A stretch of DNA of 64,000 nt from Tenacibaculum agarivorans (GTDB lineage Bacteria > Bacteroidota > Bacteroidia > Flavobacteriales > Flavobacteriaceae), in assembly GCF_001936575.1 (NCBI RefSeq), contig NZ_MSMP01000008.1:141244-205243 (forward strand). Direction: 5' to 3'. The stretch's first letter is position 1; each line of letters begins with the position of its first letter. The notes beneath the pieces were generated by a model. The model made no database searches. It was not told the DNA's origin and was given only the letters and a program-made list of their open reading frames with translations. The position numbers and the translations under genes were made by a program. Below are positions 28,506-38,492 of this stretch, in pieces.

Positions 28506-29828
28506 ATGCAAAAATTATATTTTTATAGTATGAAAAGTGTGAATTATCACAGTAAACTTAGTCGAATACTTCTTAATAGCCTTACTTCGCTAGTTGTTTT
28601 TTTAGTAAGTTTTTCGGTAAATGCCCAAGATGTTGACGTAGAGCGTCAAAAAGCTGGTAGAAAGTTGTTTAACGCTAATTGTGCTTCTTGTCATAAGTTG
28701 AATAAGAAGTCAACAGGTCCGGCTTTAGCTGGTGTTGAAGAGCGTAGAAGCAATGAGTGGTTAAAGGCGTGGATTAAGAATAACGCAGCATTAAGAGCTT
28801 CTGGAGATGCAGATGCGATTGCTATTTATGAAGAGTACAATCAAGCGAACATGACTGCTTTTCCTCAGTTGAGTGAAAAACAGGTTGATGATATTTTATA
28901 TTATACTACTGTTGGTGATCCAGTAACTTCAGGAGGAGGTTCAAAAGGACCAGATGCCCCAGTTTTAGAATCTGGAGCTCCAAAGTGGGTGATTTGGATT
29001 TTAGGAGCTGCAATAGTTGTTGCGTTCTTAATTATCTTTAACTTATTAAAAACAGTAAGTGAGTTAAAGGGTGCGCCAAAAACACCAGGTTTATTAGGTC
29101 AATCTGCTGAGCTTTGGGCTGGTATAAAAAAGAATACATTTTTACATGTGTTGTTTGTGATCTTTGGAGCACTAATTACTGCGTATTTCTTATTTGGGAA
29201 CTTATCAAAAGTTGGTGTAGATCAAGGATATCAACCAGTACAACCAATTTTATTCTCACACAAAATTCATGCTGGAGATAATAAAATTGAATGTCAATAT
29301 TGTCACTCTGCAGCGAAACATAGTAAGCATTCAGGTATTCCTTCTTTAAATATTTGTATGAACTGTCATAAAAATATTGCTGAAGTAGCTGAAGGAACTA
29401 AAGTTGTGCTAGAAGATGGAGGTCGTGTAGTAGGAAAAGCGGAGTTAGATAAAGAGATCGCTAAAATATATGAGCATGTAGGTTGGGATGCAAAAGAATT
29501 AAAGTATACAGGTGAAACTAAGCCAATCGAGTGGGTTAGAATTCATAATTTACCAGACTTTGCATATTTCAATCACTCACAGCACGTAACAGTTGCAGGA
29601 GTTAAGTGTCAGAAATGTCACGGTCCAGTGGAAGAAATGGAAGAGTTGTATCAATACGCTCCATTAACTATGGGATGGTGTATTAACTGTCACAAAGAAA
29701 CAAATGTAGATTTAAAAGGTAATGAGTACTATGCTAAAATTCATAAAGAATTAGCAGAAAAGTACGGGGTAGAAAAGGTTACCATCGCTCAATTAGGTGG
29801 TAAAGAATGTGGAAAGTGTCATTACTAA
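28506..29828 (+). CDS. actA: Alternative complex III subunit ActA (pentaheme) with fused monoheme cytochrome c
   Basis: A 440-residue multiheme cytochrome c of the quinol:electron-acceptor oxidoreductase (alternative complex III). Six CxxCH sites are present. One is in an N-terminal class I cytochrome domain (CASCH at residue 59), followed by a membrane helix near 160-180 and another near 215-235. The other five (CQYCH, CMNCH, CQKCH, CINCH, CGKCH) form the pentaheme ActA domain. A signal peptide ends at SVNAQ; a second ATG at 28530 gives a more standard signal peptide and may be the true start. It heads the actABCDEF-coxBA operon and passes electrons toward the oxidase. Confidence 0.9.
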   Translation: MQKLYFYSMKSVNYHSKLSRILLNSLTSLVVFLVSFSVNAQDVDVERQKAGRKLFNANCASCHKLNKKSTGPALAGVEERRSNEWLKAWIKNNAALRASGDADAIAIYEEYNQANMTAFPQLSEKQVDDILYYTTVGDPVTSGGGSKGPDAPVLESGAPKWVIWILGAAIVVAFLIIFNLLKTVSELKGAPKTPGLLGQSAELWAGIKKNTFLHVLFVIFGALITAYFLFGNLSKVGVDQGYQPVQPILFSHKIHAGDNKIECQYCHSAAKHSKHSGIPSLNICMNCHKNIAEVAEGTKVVLEDGGRVVGKAELDKEIAKIYEHVGWDAKELKYTGETKPIEWVRIHNLPDFAYFNHSQHVTVAGVKCQKCHGPVEEMEELYQYAPLTMGWCINCHKETNVDLKGNEYYAKIHKELAEKYGVEKVTIAQLGGKECGKCHY

Positions 29829-29895
29829 AATTAATTAATTAAGAATTCAATAATTGAAAGATATACTTTCAATCATTAAATAAACACAATAATAA

Positions 29896-32800
29896 ATGGC
29901 TTCAAACAAAAAATACTGGCAAAGTGTTGAAGAACTTAAAGAAGGTTCAGTTGTTGAAACGTTACGTGGTAAAGAGTTTGTTCAAGAACTTCCAACTGAT
30001 GAGTTTTTAGGAGATAAAGAAACTCTTGAGAATTCTTCAACGTCTCGTAGAGATTTTTTAAAGTACGTAGGTTTCACAACAGCGGCAGCTTCTCTAGCAG
30101 CTTGTGAAGGTCCAGTGAGAGAATCGATTCCTTATGTAGTGCAACCTGATGATATTATAGTAGGTGTAGCAGATTGGTATGCTACTACTATTGCTGATGG
30201 TTTCGATTTTGCCAATGTATTAGTGAAAACTCGCGAAGGTCGTCCAATACAAATTATGCCTAACAAAGAGGCTAATGGAGTAACTAACGCAAGAGTTCAA
30301 GCATCTGTTCTATCTTTATACGATGAGAAATTACGTGTAAAGGAACCAAGAAAAGGAACTACTCAGGTTTCTTGGAATGATGCAAATCAAGAAATAATAG
30401 CACAGTTAGAGAGTTTAAAGGCATCTAACGGATTAGTGTATTTAATGACAGGTACTTTAGCAAGTCCTTCTACAGAGAAGATTATTGCTGATTTTACTGC
30501 TAAATATCCTAATGTTAAGCATGTGATTTACGATGCAGTATCTGAAAGTGCTACTGCTGATGCTTTTGAAGCTATGTATGGAAAACGTGCATTACCAAAT
30601 TATGATTTAAGTAAAGCTAAAGTTATAGCTTCTTTTGGAGCAGATTTCTTAGGAGATTGGCAAGGAGGCTATGAGAAGTCATATGTAGAAGGTCGTCAAG
30701 TTGATTCAGGTAAAATGTCTTACCATGTTCAAATTGAGAGTAACATGTCGCTAGCAGGAGCGAATGCTGACAAGCGTATTGTGGCTAAACCTTCAACTCA
30801 ATTACATGCTTTAGTTAATTTATACAATGCTATTACAGGAGGTAACTTACCATCTCAAGCTACACCAATTGATGGAGAAATTAAGCAATTAGCTGCTGAC
30901 TTAAAGAAAGCGGGTAGTAAAGGAGTAGTATTAGCAGGAATTAACGATAAAAATGCACAGTTAATTGCATTAGCTATTAACAAAGCTTTAGCGAGTACAG
31001 TTATAGATACAAAGAATGTAAGCCTTACACGTCAAGGTAGTGATGCAAAAGTAGCGAAGTTAGTTGCTGATGTTACTTCCGGAGCGGCAAAAGGTTTAGT
31101 TACATATAATGTAAATCCAGCTTTCTCAATAGCTGGTTTTGGTGATGCAGTTAAAAAATTAGGTTTTTCTGTAGCAATTTCAACTCAAGATGATGCTACA
31201 GCAAATGCAACTCAATTTACATTACCTGCTCCTCACAGTTTAGAGAGTTGGGGAGATGTAATGGCTGTAGAAGGGAAGTATAGTTTAATACAACCAACTA
31301 TAGCGCCATTATTCAATACACGTCAAGTTCAAGACATATTATTACAATGGTCAGGAGCTACAACAAACTATTACGATAGTTTAAAAGAGTTCTGGAGTAC
31401 AAACGTACTTGGAGGAGCTTCTTGGAATAAAGCATTACATGATGGATTCTTTATGGCAGCTGTACCAGCTGTATCTGAAGAATCAACTTCAGAAGTAAGT
31501 GAAGAGGCGACAGGAGCTGGATTCAGTTTAAGCGCTGCAGCTTCTGCAATTGCAAAATTAGCGCCTTCTCAATATGAATTGAACTTATATACTTCAGTAG
31601 CATTAGGTGATGGTAAATTAGCAAATAACCCTTGGTTACAAGAGTTTCCAGATCCAATTACTCGTGCGTCATGGGATAACTATTTAACAATATCTCCAGC
31701 AGATGCTAAAGAATTAGGGTTTAAAAATCCAATTAAAGATAACGGGGCAATTGATGGTAATTACGCTAAAGTTACTGTTGATGGTACTTCTGTTACTGTA
31801 CCAGTAATTATTCAGCCTGGACAAGCTACTGGATCTTTCGGTTTAGCATTAGGATACGGAAGAACTCAAAATTTAAAAGAAGAAATGCAGGTAGGTGTAA
31901 ATGCTTACCCATTATATAAAAATGCAAATAACGTTCAGTTAGGTGTTACTATAGAGAAAGCAGGAGGAACACATAAATTTGCATGTATTCAAGTACAAAA
32001 TACTTTAGCTGGTCGTCATGATATTCTAAGAGAAGCTAGTTTAAAAGATGTAAATGATACATCATTAAACCCTAAGCATACTTGGAATAAACCTTTCATG
32101 GTTTCTTATGATCACCAAGAAACTGAAGGAAGTGCTAGAAAAGTTGATTTATGGGATGAGCATGATAGAACTTTAGGGCATCATTTCAACTTATCTATTG
32201 ATTTAAGTTCTTGTACAGGATGTGGTGCTTGTGTGGTAGCATGTCACGCAGAAAATAATGTTCCTGTAGTTGGTAAAGATGAAGTGCGTGTAGGTAGAGA
32301 TATGCACTGGTTACGTATTGATCGTTACTATTCATCTACAGTACAAAATGATATGTCTATTGATGAATTCAAAGCTGAATTCAAAGCAAAATTAGTAGAG
32401 AAATATAAAAATGCTGGAGCTGCTTCTGAAGAGGAAGCTAAGCAAAAAGCAGAAAAAGAATTCCATAAGTTTGCTGATCAAGAGATTGAAAGAAGATATG
32501 CAACAGAGGTTTTAGGATTAAGTAAAGGAGATTTATTTGATGCTTTAGAGAATCCAGCTGATAATCCACAGGTGACATTCCAACCAATGATGTGTCAACA
32601 CTGTAATCACGCACCATGTGAAACAGTATGTCCTGTAGCTGCTACGTCTCACGGTCGTCAAGGTCAAAACCAAATGGCATATAATCGTTGTGTAGGTACG
32701 CGTTACTGTGCAAACAACTGTCCTTACCGTGTGCGTCGTTTCAACTGGTTCAACTATGCAGAGAACAAAGAATTCGATTTCAATATGAACAATGAGTACG

Positions 32801-33114
32801 GTAAAATGGTGTTAAATCCAGATGTGACTGTACGTTCTAGAGGGGTTATGGAGAAATGTTCTATGTGTATCCAAATGACTCAAGCAACAATATTAAAAGC
32901 GAAGAGAGAAGGTAGAGCTGTTAAGAAAGATGAATTCCAAACAGCATGTTCTCAAGCTTGTTCAACTGGAGCAATGGTATTCGGAGATGTTAACTCTGAA
33001 GATACTGTAAGTAAGTTAAAAGAAGATAGAAGAGCTTTCTATGTGTTAGATTACATCGGTACAAAACCAAATGTAGTTTACCAAGTGAAAGTAAGAAATA
33101 CAAACGAAGCCTAA
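29896..33114 (+). CDS. actB: Alternative complex III subunit ActB (molybdopterin-like plus iron-sulfur domains)
   Basis: A 1072-residue fusion of the two ActB parts. A twin-arginine motif SRRDFLK (R51, R52) precedes a short hydrophobic stretch with Cys, as in TAT-variant-translocated ActB of Bacteroidetes. Residues about 80-720 resemble a molybdopterin oxidoreductase that in this complex carries no cofactor. Residues about 765-1040 are a four-cluster ferredoxin domain, with C773/776/779/783 (CTGCGACVVAC), CQHCNHAPCETVC, CVGTRYCANNC and CSMC...ACSQAC. It receives electrons from quinol oxidation and hands them to the ActA hemes. It is second in the operon, 67 bp after actA. Confidence 0.92.
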   Translation: MASNKKYWQSVEELKEGSVVETLRGKEFVQELPTDEFLGDKETLENSSTSRRDFLKYVGFTTAAASLAACEGPVRESIPYVVQPDDIIVGVADWYATTIADGFDFANVLVKTREGRPIQIMPNKEANGVTNARVQASVLSLYDEKLRVKEPRKGTTQVSWNDANQEIIAQLESLKASNGLVYLMTGTLASPSTEKIIADFTAKYPNVKHVIYDAVSESATADAFEAMYGKRALPNYDLSKAKVIASFGADFLGDWQGGYEKSYVEGRQVDSGKMSYHVQIESNMSLAGANADKRIVAKPSTQLHALVNLYNAITGGNLPSQATPIDGEIKQLAADLKKAGSKGVVLAGINDKNAQLIALAINKALASTVIDTKNVSLTRQGSDAKVAKLVADVTSGAAKGLVTYNVNPAFSIAGFGDAVKKLGFSVAISTQDDATANATQFTLPAPHSLESWGDVMAVEGKYSLIQPTIAPLFNTRQVQDILLQWSGATTNYYDSLKEFWSTNVLGGASWNKALHDGFFMAAVPAVSEESTSEVSEEATGAGFSLSAAASAIAKLAPSQYELNLYTSVALGDGKLANNPWLQEFPDPITRASWDNYLTISPADAKELGFKNPIKDNGAIDGNYAKVTVDGTSVTVPVIIQPGQATGSFGLALGYGRTQNLKEEMQVGVNAYPLYKNANNVQLGVTIEKAGGTHKFACIQVQNTLAGRHDILREASLKDVNDTSLNPKHTWNKPFMVSYDHQETEGSARKVDLWDEHDRTLGHHFNLSIDLSSCTGCGACVVACHAENNVPVVGKDEVRVGRDMHWLRIDRYYSSTVQNDMSIDEFKAEFKAKLVEKYKNAGAASEEEAKQKAEKEFHKFADQEIERRYATEVLGLSKGDLFDALENPADNPQVTFQPMMCQHCNHAPCETVCPVAATSHGRQGQNQMAYNRCVGTRYCANNCPYRVRRFNWFNYAENKEFDFNMNNEYGKMVLNPDVTVRSRGVMEKCSMCIQMTQATILKAKREGRAVKKDEFQTACSQACSTGAMVFGDVNSEDTVSKLKEDRRAFYVLDYIGTKPNVVYQVKVRNTNEA

Positions 33115-33138
33115 TTAAAATTATAAGCAATATAGATT

Positions 33139-34539
33139 ATGTCGGGTCATTACGAATCGTCTTATAGAGAACCTCTAATACTTGGTGAAAAGAGTTACCA
33201 TGATATCACAGAGGATATAGCAAGACCAATTGAAGGAAAAGCCAATAAAAACTGGTATATAGCATTCTACATCGCATTAGCAGCAATGTTATGGGGATTT
33301 GGATGTATTTTCTATACTGTTGGAACAGGAATAGGAGTGTGGGGATTAAGCAAGAACATTGGATGGGCTTGGGATATTACTAATTTCGTATGGTGGGTAG
33401 GTATCGGTCACGCAGGTACATTAATCTCAGCAGTACTTTTATTATTCCGTCAAAAATGGAGAATGGCAATTAACCGTTCTGCGGAAGCAATGACAATTTT
33501 TGCGGTATTTCAGGCAGGTTTATTCCCAATTATTCACATGGGACGTCCTTGGAATGGATACTGGGTATTACCAATTCCAAACCAATTCGGTTCTTTATGG
33601 GTAAACTTTAACTCTCCGCTTTTATGGGATGTATTTGCAATTTCAACATATTTATCAGTATCATTAGTGTTCTGGTGGACTGGTTTATTACCTGATTTCG
33701 CAACGATACGTGATAGAGCTGTTAAACCATTCCAAAAGAAGATTTATGCTTTATTATCATTCGGATGGTCTGGTAGAGCAAAAGATTGGCAACGTTTTGA
33801 AGAAGTATCTTTAGTGTTAGCAGGTTTAGCAACACCATTAGTACTTTCGGTACACACAATTGTATCGTTTGACTTCGCAACTTCGGTTAACCCAGGGTGG
33901 CACTCAACAATTTTCCCTCCTTACTTCGTAGCAGGAGCAATCTTCTCAGGATTTGCAATGGTACAGACTTTATTAGGAGTGATGCGTAAGGTAACAAATA
34001 TGGAAGCTTACATTACTCGTTTACACATCGAGTACATGAATATCGTAATTATATTAACAGGAGGTATAGTAGCAGTAGCGTACGCTACTGAATTCTTCAT
34101 TGCTTGGTATACTGGTTCTCCGTATGAAAATTACACATACTTATCATTTGGAGCAGAAGCTGGAGCATATGGATGGGCATTCTGGTCATTAATGATATTC
34201 AACATCATCATTCCACAAATTTTATGGATTAAGAAATTAAGAAGAAGTTTTATCGTATCTTTCTTAGTATCTATTGCTATAAATATTGGTATGTGGTTTG
34301 AGCGTTTTGATATTATTGCAATTGTATTAAGTAAAGGTCAATTACCATCTACTTGGTGGCGTTTTGAACCAACGTTTATAGATGTAGGTATCTTCATCGG
34401 AACTATCGGATTCTTCTTTGTGTTATTCTTATTATATGCAAGAACATTCCCAGTAATTCCTACAGCGGAGATTAAAACTATATTGAAATCTTCTGGAGAA
34501 AACTATAAAAAATTAAGAGACGAGAATAATGAGCACTAA
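33139..34539 (+). CDS. actC: Alternative complex III subunit ActC (NrfD-like quinol-binding membrane subunit)
   Basis: A 466-residue protein with about ten transmembrane helices of the NrfD/PsrC family. Segments such as WWVGIGHAGTLISA, IIHMGRPW and VLSVHTIVSFDFA are characteristic of ActC, which holds a menaquinol site and may take part in proton translocation. It lies 24 bp after actB and overlaps actD by 11 bp. Length and context match the family. Confidence 0.93.
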   Translation: MSGHYESSYREPLILGEKSYHDITEDIARPIEGKANKNWYIAFYIALAAMLWGFGCIFYTVGTGIGVWGLSKNIGWAWDITNFVWWVGIGHAGTLISAVLLLFRQKWRMAINRSAEAMTIFAVFQAGLFPIIHMGRPWNGYWVLPIPNQFGSLWVNFNSPLLWDVFAISTYLSVSLVFWWTGLLPDFATIRDRAVKPFQKKIYALLSFGWSGRAKDWQRFEEVSLVLAGLATPLVLSVHTIVSFDFATSVNPGWHSTIFPPYFVAGAIFSGFAMVQTLLGVMRKVTNMEAYITRLHIEYMNIVIILTGGIVAVAYATEFFIAWYTGSPYENYTYLSFGAEAGAYGWAFWSLMIFNIIIPQILWIKKLRRSFIVSFLVSIAINIGMWFERFDIIAIVLSKGQLPSTWWRFEPTFIDVGIFIGTIGFFFVLFLLYARTFPVIPTAEIKTILKSSGENYKKLRDENNEH

Positions 34540-35056
34540 TAAAGTAATTCACGCTATATATAATGATGATGATATCTTAATGGATGCCGTTAAGAAAGTT
34601 AGAGGAGCACATCATCATATTGAAGAGGTTTATACACCTTTTCCAGTTCACGGACTAGACAAAGCATTAGGATTAGCTCCAACTCGTTTAGCAATTACAG
34701 CATTTTTATACGGAATCACAGGTACATCAGTTGCTGCTTGGTTAACTTGGTATACTATGATTGCAGATTGGCCACAAGATATTGGTGGTAAGCCAAGTTT
34801 TTCTTGGATAGAGAACATGCCAGCATTTGTACCAATTTTATTCGAATTAACCGTGTTTTTTGCAGCACACTTAATGGTAATTACTTTTTATATGAGAAGT
34901 AGAATATGGCCATTTAAAGAAGCAGAGAATCCAGATCCAAGAACTACAGATGATCATTTTTTAATGGAAATACCTGTACATGATAATGAAGATGAATTAA
35001 CATCATTATTAGAGTCAACAGGAGCTGTAGAAATTAAAGTTGTAGATAAGCATTAA
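34529..35056 (+). CDS. actD: Alternative complex III subunit ActD (DUF3341)
   Basis: A 175-residue membrane subunit with two helices (about residues 58-80 and 103-125) and the DUF3341 signature, including a VYTPFPVHGLDKALGL segment before the first helix. ActD is a structural subunit of alternative complex III. Its start overlaps the end of actC by 11 bp, implying translational coupling, and actE follows 9 bp later. Confidence 0.92.
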   Translation: MSTNKVIHAIYNDDDILMDAVKKVRGAHHHIEEVYTPFPVHGLDKALGLAPTRLAITAFLYGITGTSVAAWLTWYTMIADWPQDIGGKPSFSWIENMPAFVPILFELTVFFAAHLMVITFYMRSRIWPFKEAENPDPRTTDDHFLMEIPVHDNEDELTSLLESTGAVEIKVVDKH

Positions 35057-35065
35057 TATAAGATT

Positions 35066-35614
35066 ATGAAGAGTTTTAAAATAATTATTGCTTCGATAGT
35101 AGTTACTATGTTTGCTTCTTGTAAAGACAAGCGTAAACCTCAAGTACAGTATATGCCAGATATGTATGTTTCTGTGCCATATAACGCAAATGGCGTAGCT
35201 TCAGCAGGAGATGTTCCTGTAAATAGATTACCAGTAGCTGGTACTGTAAATAGAAATGGAGTTGTAGCTTATGATATTCCAAATACAAATGATGGATATG
35301 ATAAGGCTAAAGCAGAATTAAAAAGTCCATTAGCTAAAAATGAAGAAAACTTAGCCAATGGTAAAAAGATGTACGGTATTTATTGTGCGGTTTGTCACGG
35401 AACCAAAGGAGATGGAAACGGAATTTTAATGCAAAGAGAGAAATTCTTAGGTATTCCGAATTATAAAGATAGAGATATTACTGAAGGAAGCATTTATCAT
35501 GTATTAATGTATGGTAAAAATATGATGGGATCTCATTCTTCTCAATTAACGTACAAAGAGCGTTGGCAAGTTGTACAATATGTAGAAAAGTTAAGAAGCG
35601 AATTAAAAAAATAA
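35066..35614 (+). CDS. actE: Alternative complex III subunit ActE (monoheme cytochrome c lipoprotein)
   Basis: A 182-residue protein with a lipobox-type N-terminus (residues 1-19, ending FASC), followed by a class I cytochrome c domain with one heme site, CAVCHG at about 110-115, and a likely distal Met in YGKNMMGSH. ActE is a heme subunit on the periplasmic side that relays electrons out of the complex. It sits between actD and actF, with gaps of 9 and 23 bp. Confidence 0.92.
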   Translation: MKSFKIIIASIVVTMFASCKDKRKPQVQYMPDMYVSVPYNANGVASAGDVPVNRLPVAGTVNRNGVVAYDIPNTNDGYDKAKAELKSPLAKNEENLANGKKMYGIYCAVCHGTKGDGNGILMQREKFLGIPNYKDRDITEGSIYHVLMYGKNMMGSHSSQLTYKERWQVVQYVEKLRSELKK

Positions 35615-35637
35615 GTCTGTAAATAGTTAGTAAAGAT

Positions 35638-37416
35638 ATGTACCAATTTTCAGGAAAATTAAAAATGCTTGCTATTGTTTTAATGGCCTTAGGTTTGTTA
35701 GGAACTGTAATTAGTTTTATGAACACACCGAGTACATTAGAAGAAGCAAAGGAGATTCTAGCAGCTCAAGAAGCATCTCATCATGGAGGTCATGGATCTT
35801 CTCATGGATCAGATGCACACCATGTAGGTGCTGATCATAAAACAGAAGATAAACATGTAACTGAACATAAAGAAGCTTCTAAAGATGATCATTCAAATGA
35901 AAAAGTTTCAGATCAAGTAGAGCACGTTGTAGGTGATCATGGTGATGAAACTGTTGCTGATCATGCAAAACATGATGATGGTAAAACATTAATCAATGAA
36001 ACAAAAGAAGAGCATGCTAAGCACGTAGGTGACTCAACTCACGCTAAGGAAACAGTTACTGATCATGCAAAGCACGTGGTTGGTTCTCATGGAGATGAAA
36101 CAGTAAAAGAGCATAGTGAGCATGCTAATGAAGATGCTGCTAATCATGCTGAAGATACACGTTTAACTGATAGCTTAAACGGGCATGTAACAGATAAAGC
36201 GCATACAAATCCAACTCACGGTTCGGAAGATCACGGAGGTGCAGATGCTCATCATGGTGATCATCATGCAGAACATGCTTTCCACCAAATGCAAAACAAG
36301 CCTTGGTCAGCAGTTTATGTATCTTTAATTTTCTTTCTAGGAATATCTTTATTAGTATTTGCTTTTTATGCAGCACAAAGAGTAGCACATGCAGGTTGGT
36401 CTGTAGTACTATTTAGAGTTATGGAAGCAATCACTGCCAATATTCATTATGTAAGTGTAGTAATGTTAATCTTTATTATTTTAACAGCAATGCACGCTAA
36501 TCACTTATTCCCTTGGATGGCTGAAGGAACTTTTGATCCTTTAAGTGATAATTATGATCCAATCGTAGATGGGAAAAAATGGTGGATGAACTTACCAGGT
36601 TGGGTAATTAGAAGTGTATTCTACTTAGCAGCTTGGAATGTTTTCCGTTTCATTATCAGAAAAAAATCGATTCAACAAGATAATGGTGATTTAAAATTAC
36701 ACAAGAATCTTTATAATATCTCTGTAGGTTTTGTAGTGGTATTTATGATTACTGAAAGTATGATGTCTTGGGATTGGATTATGGGAATTGATCCTCACTG
36801 GTTCTCGACTTTATTTGGTTGGTATGTATTAGCTACTTTATTAGTTTCTGCATTAACAGTAATCTGTTTAGTAACATTATATTTAAGGTCTAGAGGACAT
36901 TTACCATTAGTAAATGATAGTCATATCCATGATTTAGCTAAGTTTATGTTTGGTTTCTCAGTATTCTGGACGTATTTATGGTTTGCTCAATTCATGTTAA
37001 TATGGTACGCAGATATGCCAGAAGAAACTGTATATTTTGCACTTCGTTTCAAAGAATATATTGTTCCATTTATTGGAATGTTAGCATTGAATTTTATTTT
37101 CCCTATTTTATTATTAATCAACAGTGACTTTAAAACTGTGCCATGGGTTATAGTAATTGCAGGTGCATTTATATTAGTAGGTCATTATGTAGATTTATAT
37201 GTGATGATTATGCCTGGTACTGTTGGAGCTCAATGGGGAATTGGAATTGGAGAAATAAGCGCATTCTTATTCTTCTTAGGATTGTTCATCTTTGCTACGT
37301 TTAATGCGTTTTCAAAGGCAAATCCAGTACCTAAAGGGAATCCTTTCTTACATGAAAGCGAAACTCATCATTACTATATTATAGAACACAGAGGAGAAGA
37401 TAACGCTCATCATTAA
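35638..37416 (+). CDS. actF: Alternative complex III subunit ActF with a long His-rich insert
   Basis: A 592-residue NrfD-like membrane subunit, related to ActC, with about ten helices from residue 222 on (ESMMSWDWIMGIDPHWFST and FWTYLWFAQFMLIWYAD are typical). Between the first helix (about 7-27) and the second lies an unusual stretch, residues 47-219, very rich in His, Asp, Glu and Lys with repeated DHAKH and GDETV units. Such a loop would lie outside the membrane and could bind metal ions; this is inference. ActF contributes to the membrane arm of the quinol oxidising complex. The oxidase genes follow 27 bp later. Confidence 0.92.
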   Translation: MYQFSGKLKMLAIVLMALGLLGTVISFMNTPSTLEEAKEILAAQEASHHGGHGSSHGSDAHHVGADHKTEDKHVTEHKEASKDDHSNEKVSDQVEHVVGDHGDETVADHAKHDDGKTLINETKEEHAKHVGDSTHAKETVTDHAKHVVGSHGDETVKEHSEHANEDAANHAEDTRLTDSLNGHVTDKAHTNPTHGSEDHGGADAHHGDHHAEHAFHQMQNKPWSAVYVSLIFFLGISLLVFAFYAAQRVAHAGWSVVLFRVMEAITANIHYVSVVMLIFIILTAMHANHLFPWMAEGTFDPLSDNYDPIVDGKKWWMNLPGWVIRSVFYLAAWNVFRFIIRKKSIQQDNGDLKLHKNLYNISVGFVVVFMITESMMSWDWIMGIDPHWFSTLFGWYVLATLLVSALTVICLVTLYLRSRGHLPLVNDSHIHDLAKFMFGFSVFWTYLWFAQFMLIWYADMPEETVYFALRFKEYIVPFIGMLALNFIFPILLLINSDFKTVPWVIVIAGAFILVGHYVDLYVMIMPGTVGAQWGIGIGEISAFLFFLGLFIFATFNAFSKANPVPKGNPFLHESETHHYYIIEHRGEDNAHH

Positions 37417-37443
37417 TAAAAATTAAAAAATAAGTATATAAGT

Positions 37444-38457
37444 ATGCTAGCTTTATTTTATATTTTCATTGCAGTAGCAGTAGGAGTAAGTTTTTGGCAA
37501 ATCACACGCGTAATGAATTTACGTAATGTAATTGCTAATGATAGCGATAACAACAAACAGGGTAAAATTGCTTTAGGTTTTATGGTATTTTTATATGCCA
37601 TGATGATATATTGCTTATTAGCAATGAACGTATTAATGTTACCTGAGAGTTCTTCTATAGAAGGAGAGCACGATGATAGATTATTTAATATCACATTTAT
37701 TTTAATTGGTATTGTACAATTTATCATGCAATTTTTAATCTTCTATTTCACTTATAAGTATAGAGGTAGAAAAGATCAAAAGGCATTATTCTTTGCAGAT
37801 AGCCACAAATTAGAGTTAATTTGGACTGTGATTCCAGCAATTACTATTGTATTATTAATAGGCTATGGATTATGGCAATGGAATGACGTAATGTATGTTG
37901 GAGATGATGAAAATCCAATTGTAATTGAAGTATATTCTCAACAATTCCGTTGGGATGCACGTTATGCTGGTGCTGATAATGAATTAGGATTAGGAAACGT
38001 AAACTTTATCGATATCAACAAACAGAATACAATGGGAGTTGATATGACAGATCCAAAGTCTCAAGATGATAAGCAAGTAACAGAATTATACTTACCTAAA
38101 GGAAAGAAGGTCTTATTCAAGTTCCGTTCACAAGATGTATTACACTCTGCTTATATGCCACACTTTAGAGCACAAATGAACTGTGTTCCTGGTATGGTTA
38201 CACAATTTGCATTTACGCCGAAGTATACTACTGAAGAAATGCGTAAAAATCAAGAGGTAATAGATAAGACAAAAGGAATAAATAAAATTAGACAAGCAAA
38301 GGGAGAAGATCCTTATGTTTTCGATTATTTATTATTATGTAATAAAATTTGTGGTGCTTCTCACTATAACATGCAGATGAAAATCACTGTGGTAGAAGAA
38401 GAAGACTACAAAAAGTGGTTAGGAGAGCAAAAAACATTAGCTCAAGTTATTAAATAA
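37444..38457 (+). CDS. coxB: Cytochrome c oxidase subunit II
   Basis: A 337-residue subunit with two N-terminal membrane hairpin regions (an early helix at about 3-20, then helices near 40-60, 78-100 and 120-145) and a periplasmic cupredoxin domain. The binuclear CuA ligands are visible: HSAYMPHFRAQ, then C-x3-C-x3-H in CNKICGASHYNM. It accepts electrons from cytochrome c or directly from the alternative complex III upstream. Position in one operon with actABCDEF supports a physical supercomplex, as known in other Bacteroidetes. Confidence 0.93.
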   Translation: MLALFYIFIAVAVGVSFWQITRVMNLRNVIANDSDNNKQGKIALGFMVFLYAMMIYCLLAMNVLMLPESSSIEGEHDDRLFNITFILIGIVQFIMQFLIFYFTYKYRGRKDQKALFFADSHKLELIWTVIPAITIVLLIGYGLWQWNDVMYVGDDENPIVIEVYSQQFRWDARYAGADNELGLGNVNFIDINKQNTMGVDMTDPKSQDDKQVTELYLPKGKKVLFKFRSQDVLHSAYMPHFRAQMNCVPGMVTQFAFTPKYTTEEMRKNQEVIDKTKGINKIRQAKGEDPYVFDYLLLCNKICGASHYNMQMKITVVEEEDYKKWLGEQKTLAQVIK

Positions 38458-38492
38458 GTTAAGTTGTAAAAATTTATAAAGAAATTTAAACT

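Noticed and set aside
35776..36300. His-rich repeats in actF considered as a frameshift or assembly artefact
   Set aside because: The frame stays open throughout and joins normal ActF sequence on both sides, so a real insert is more likely; reported as a finding instead.
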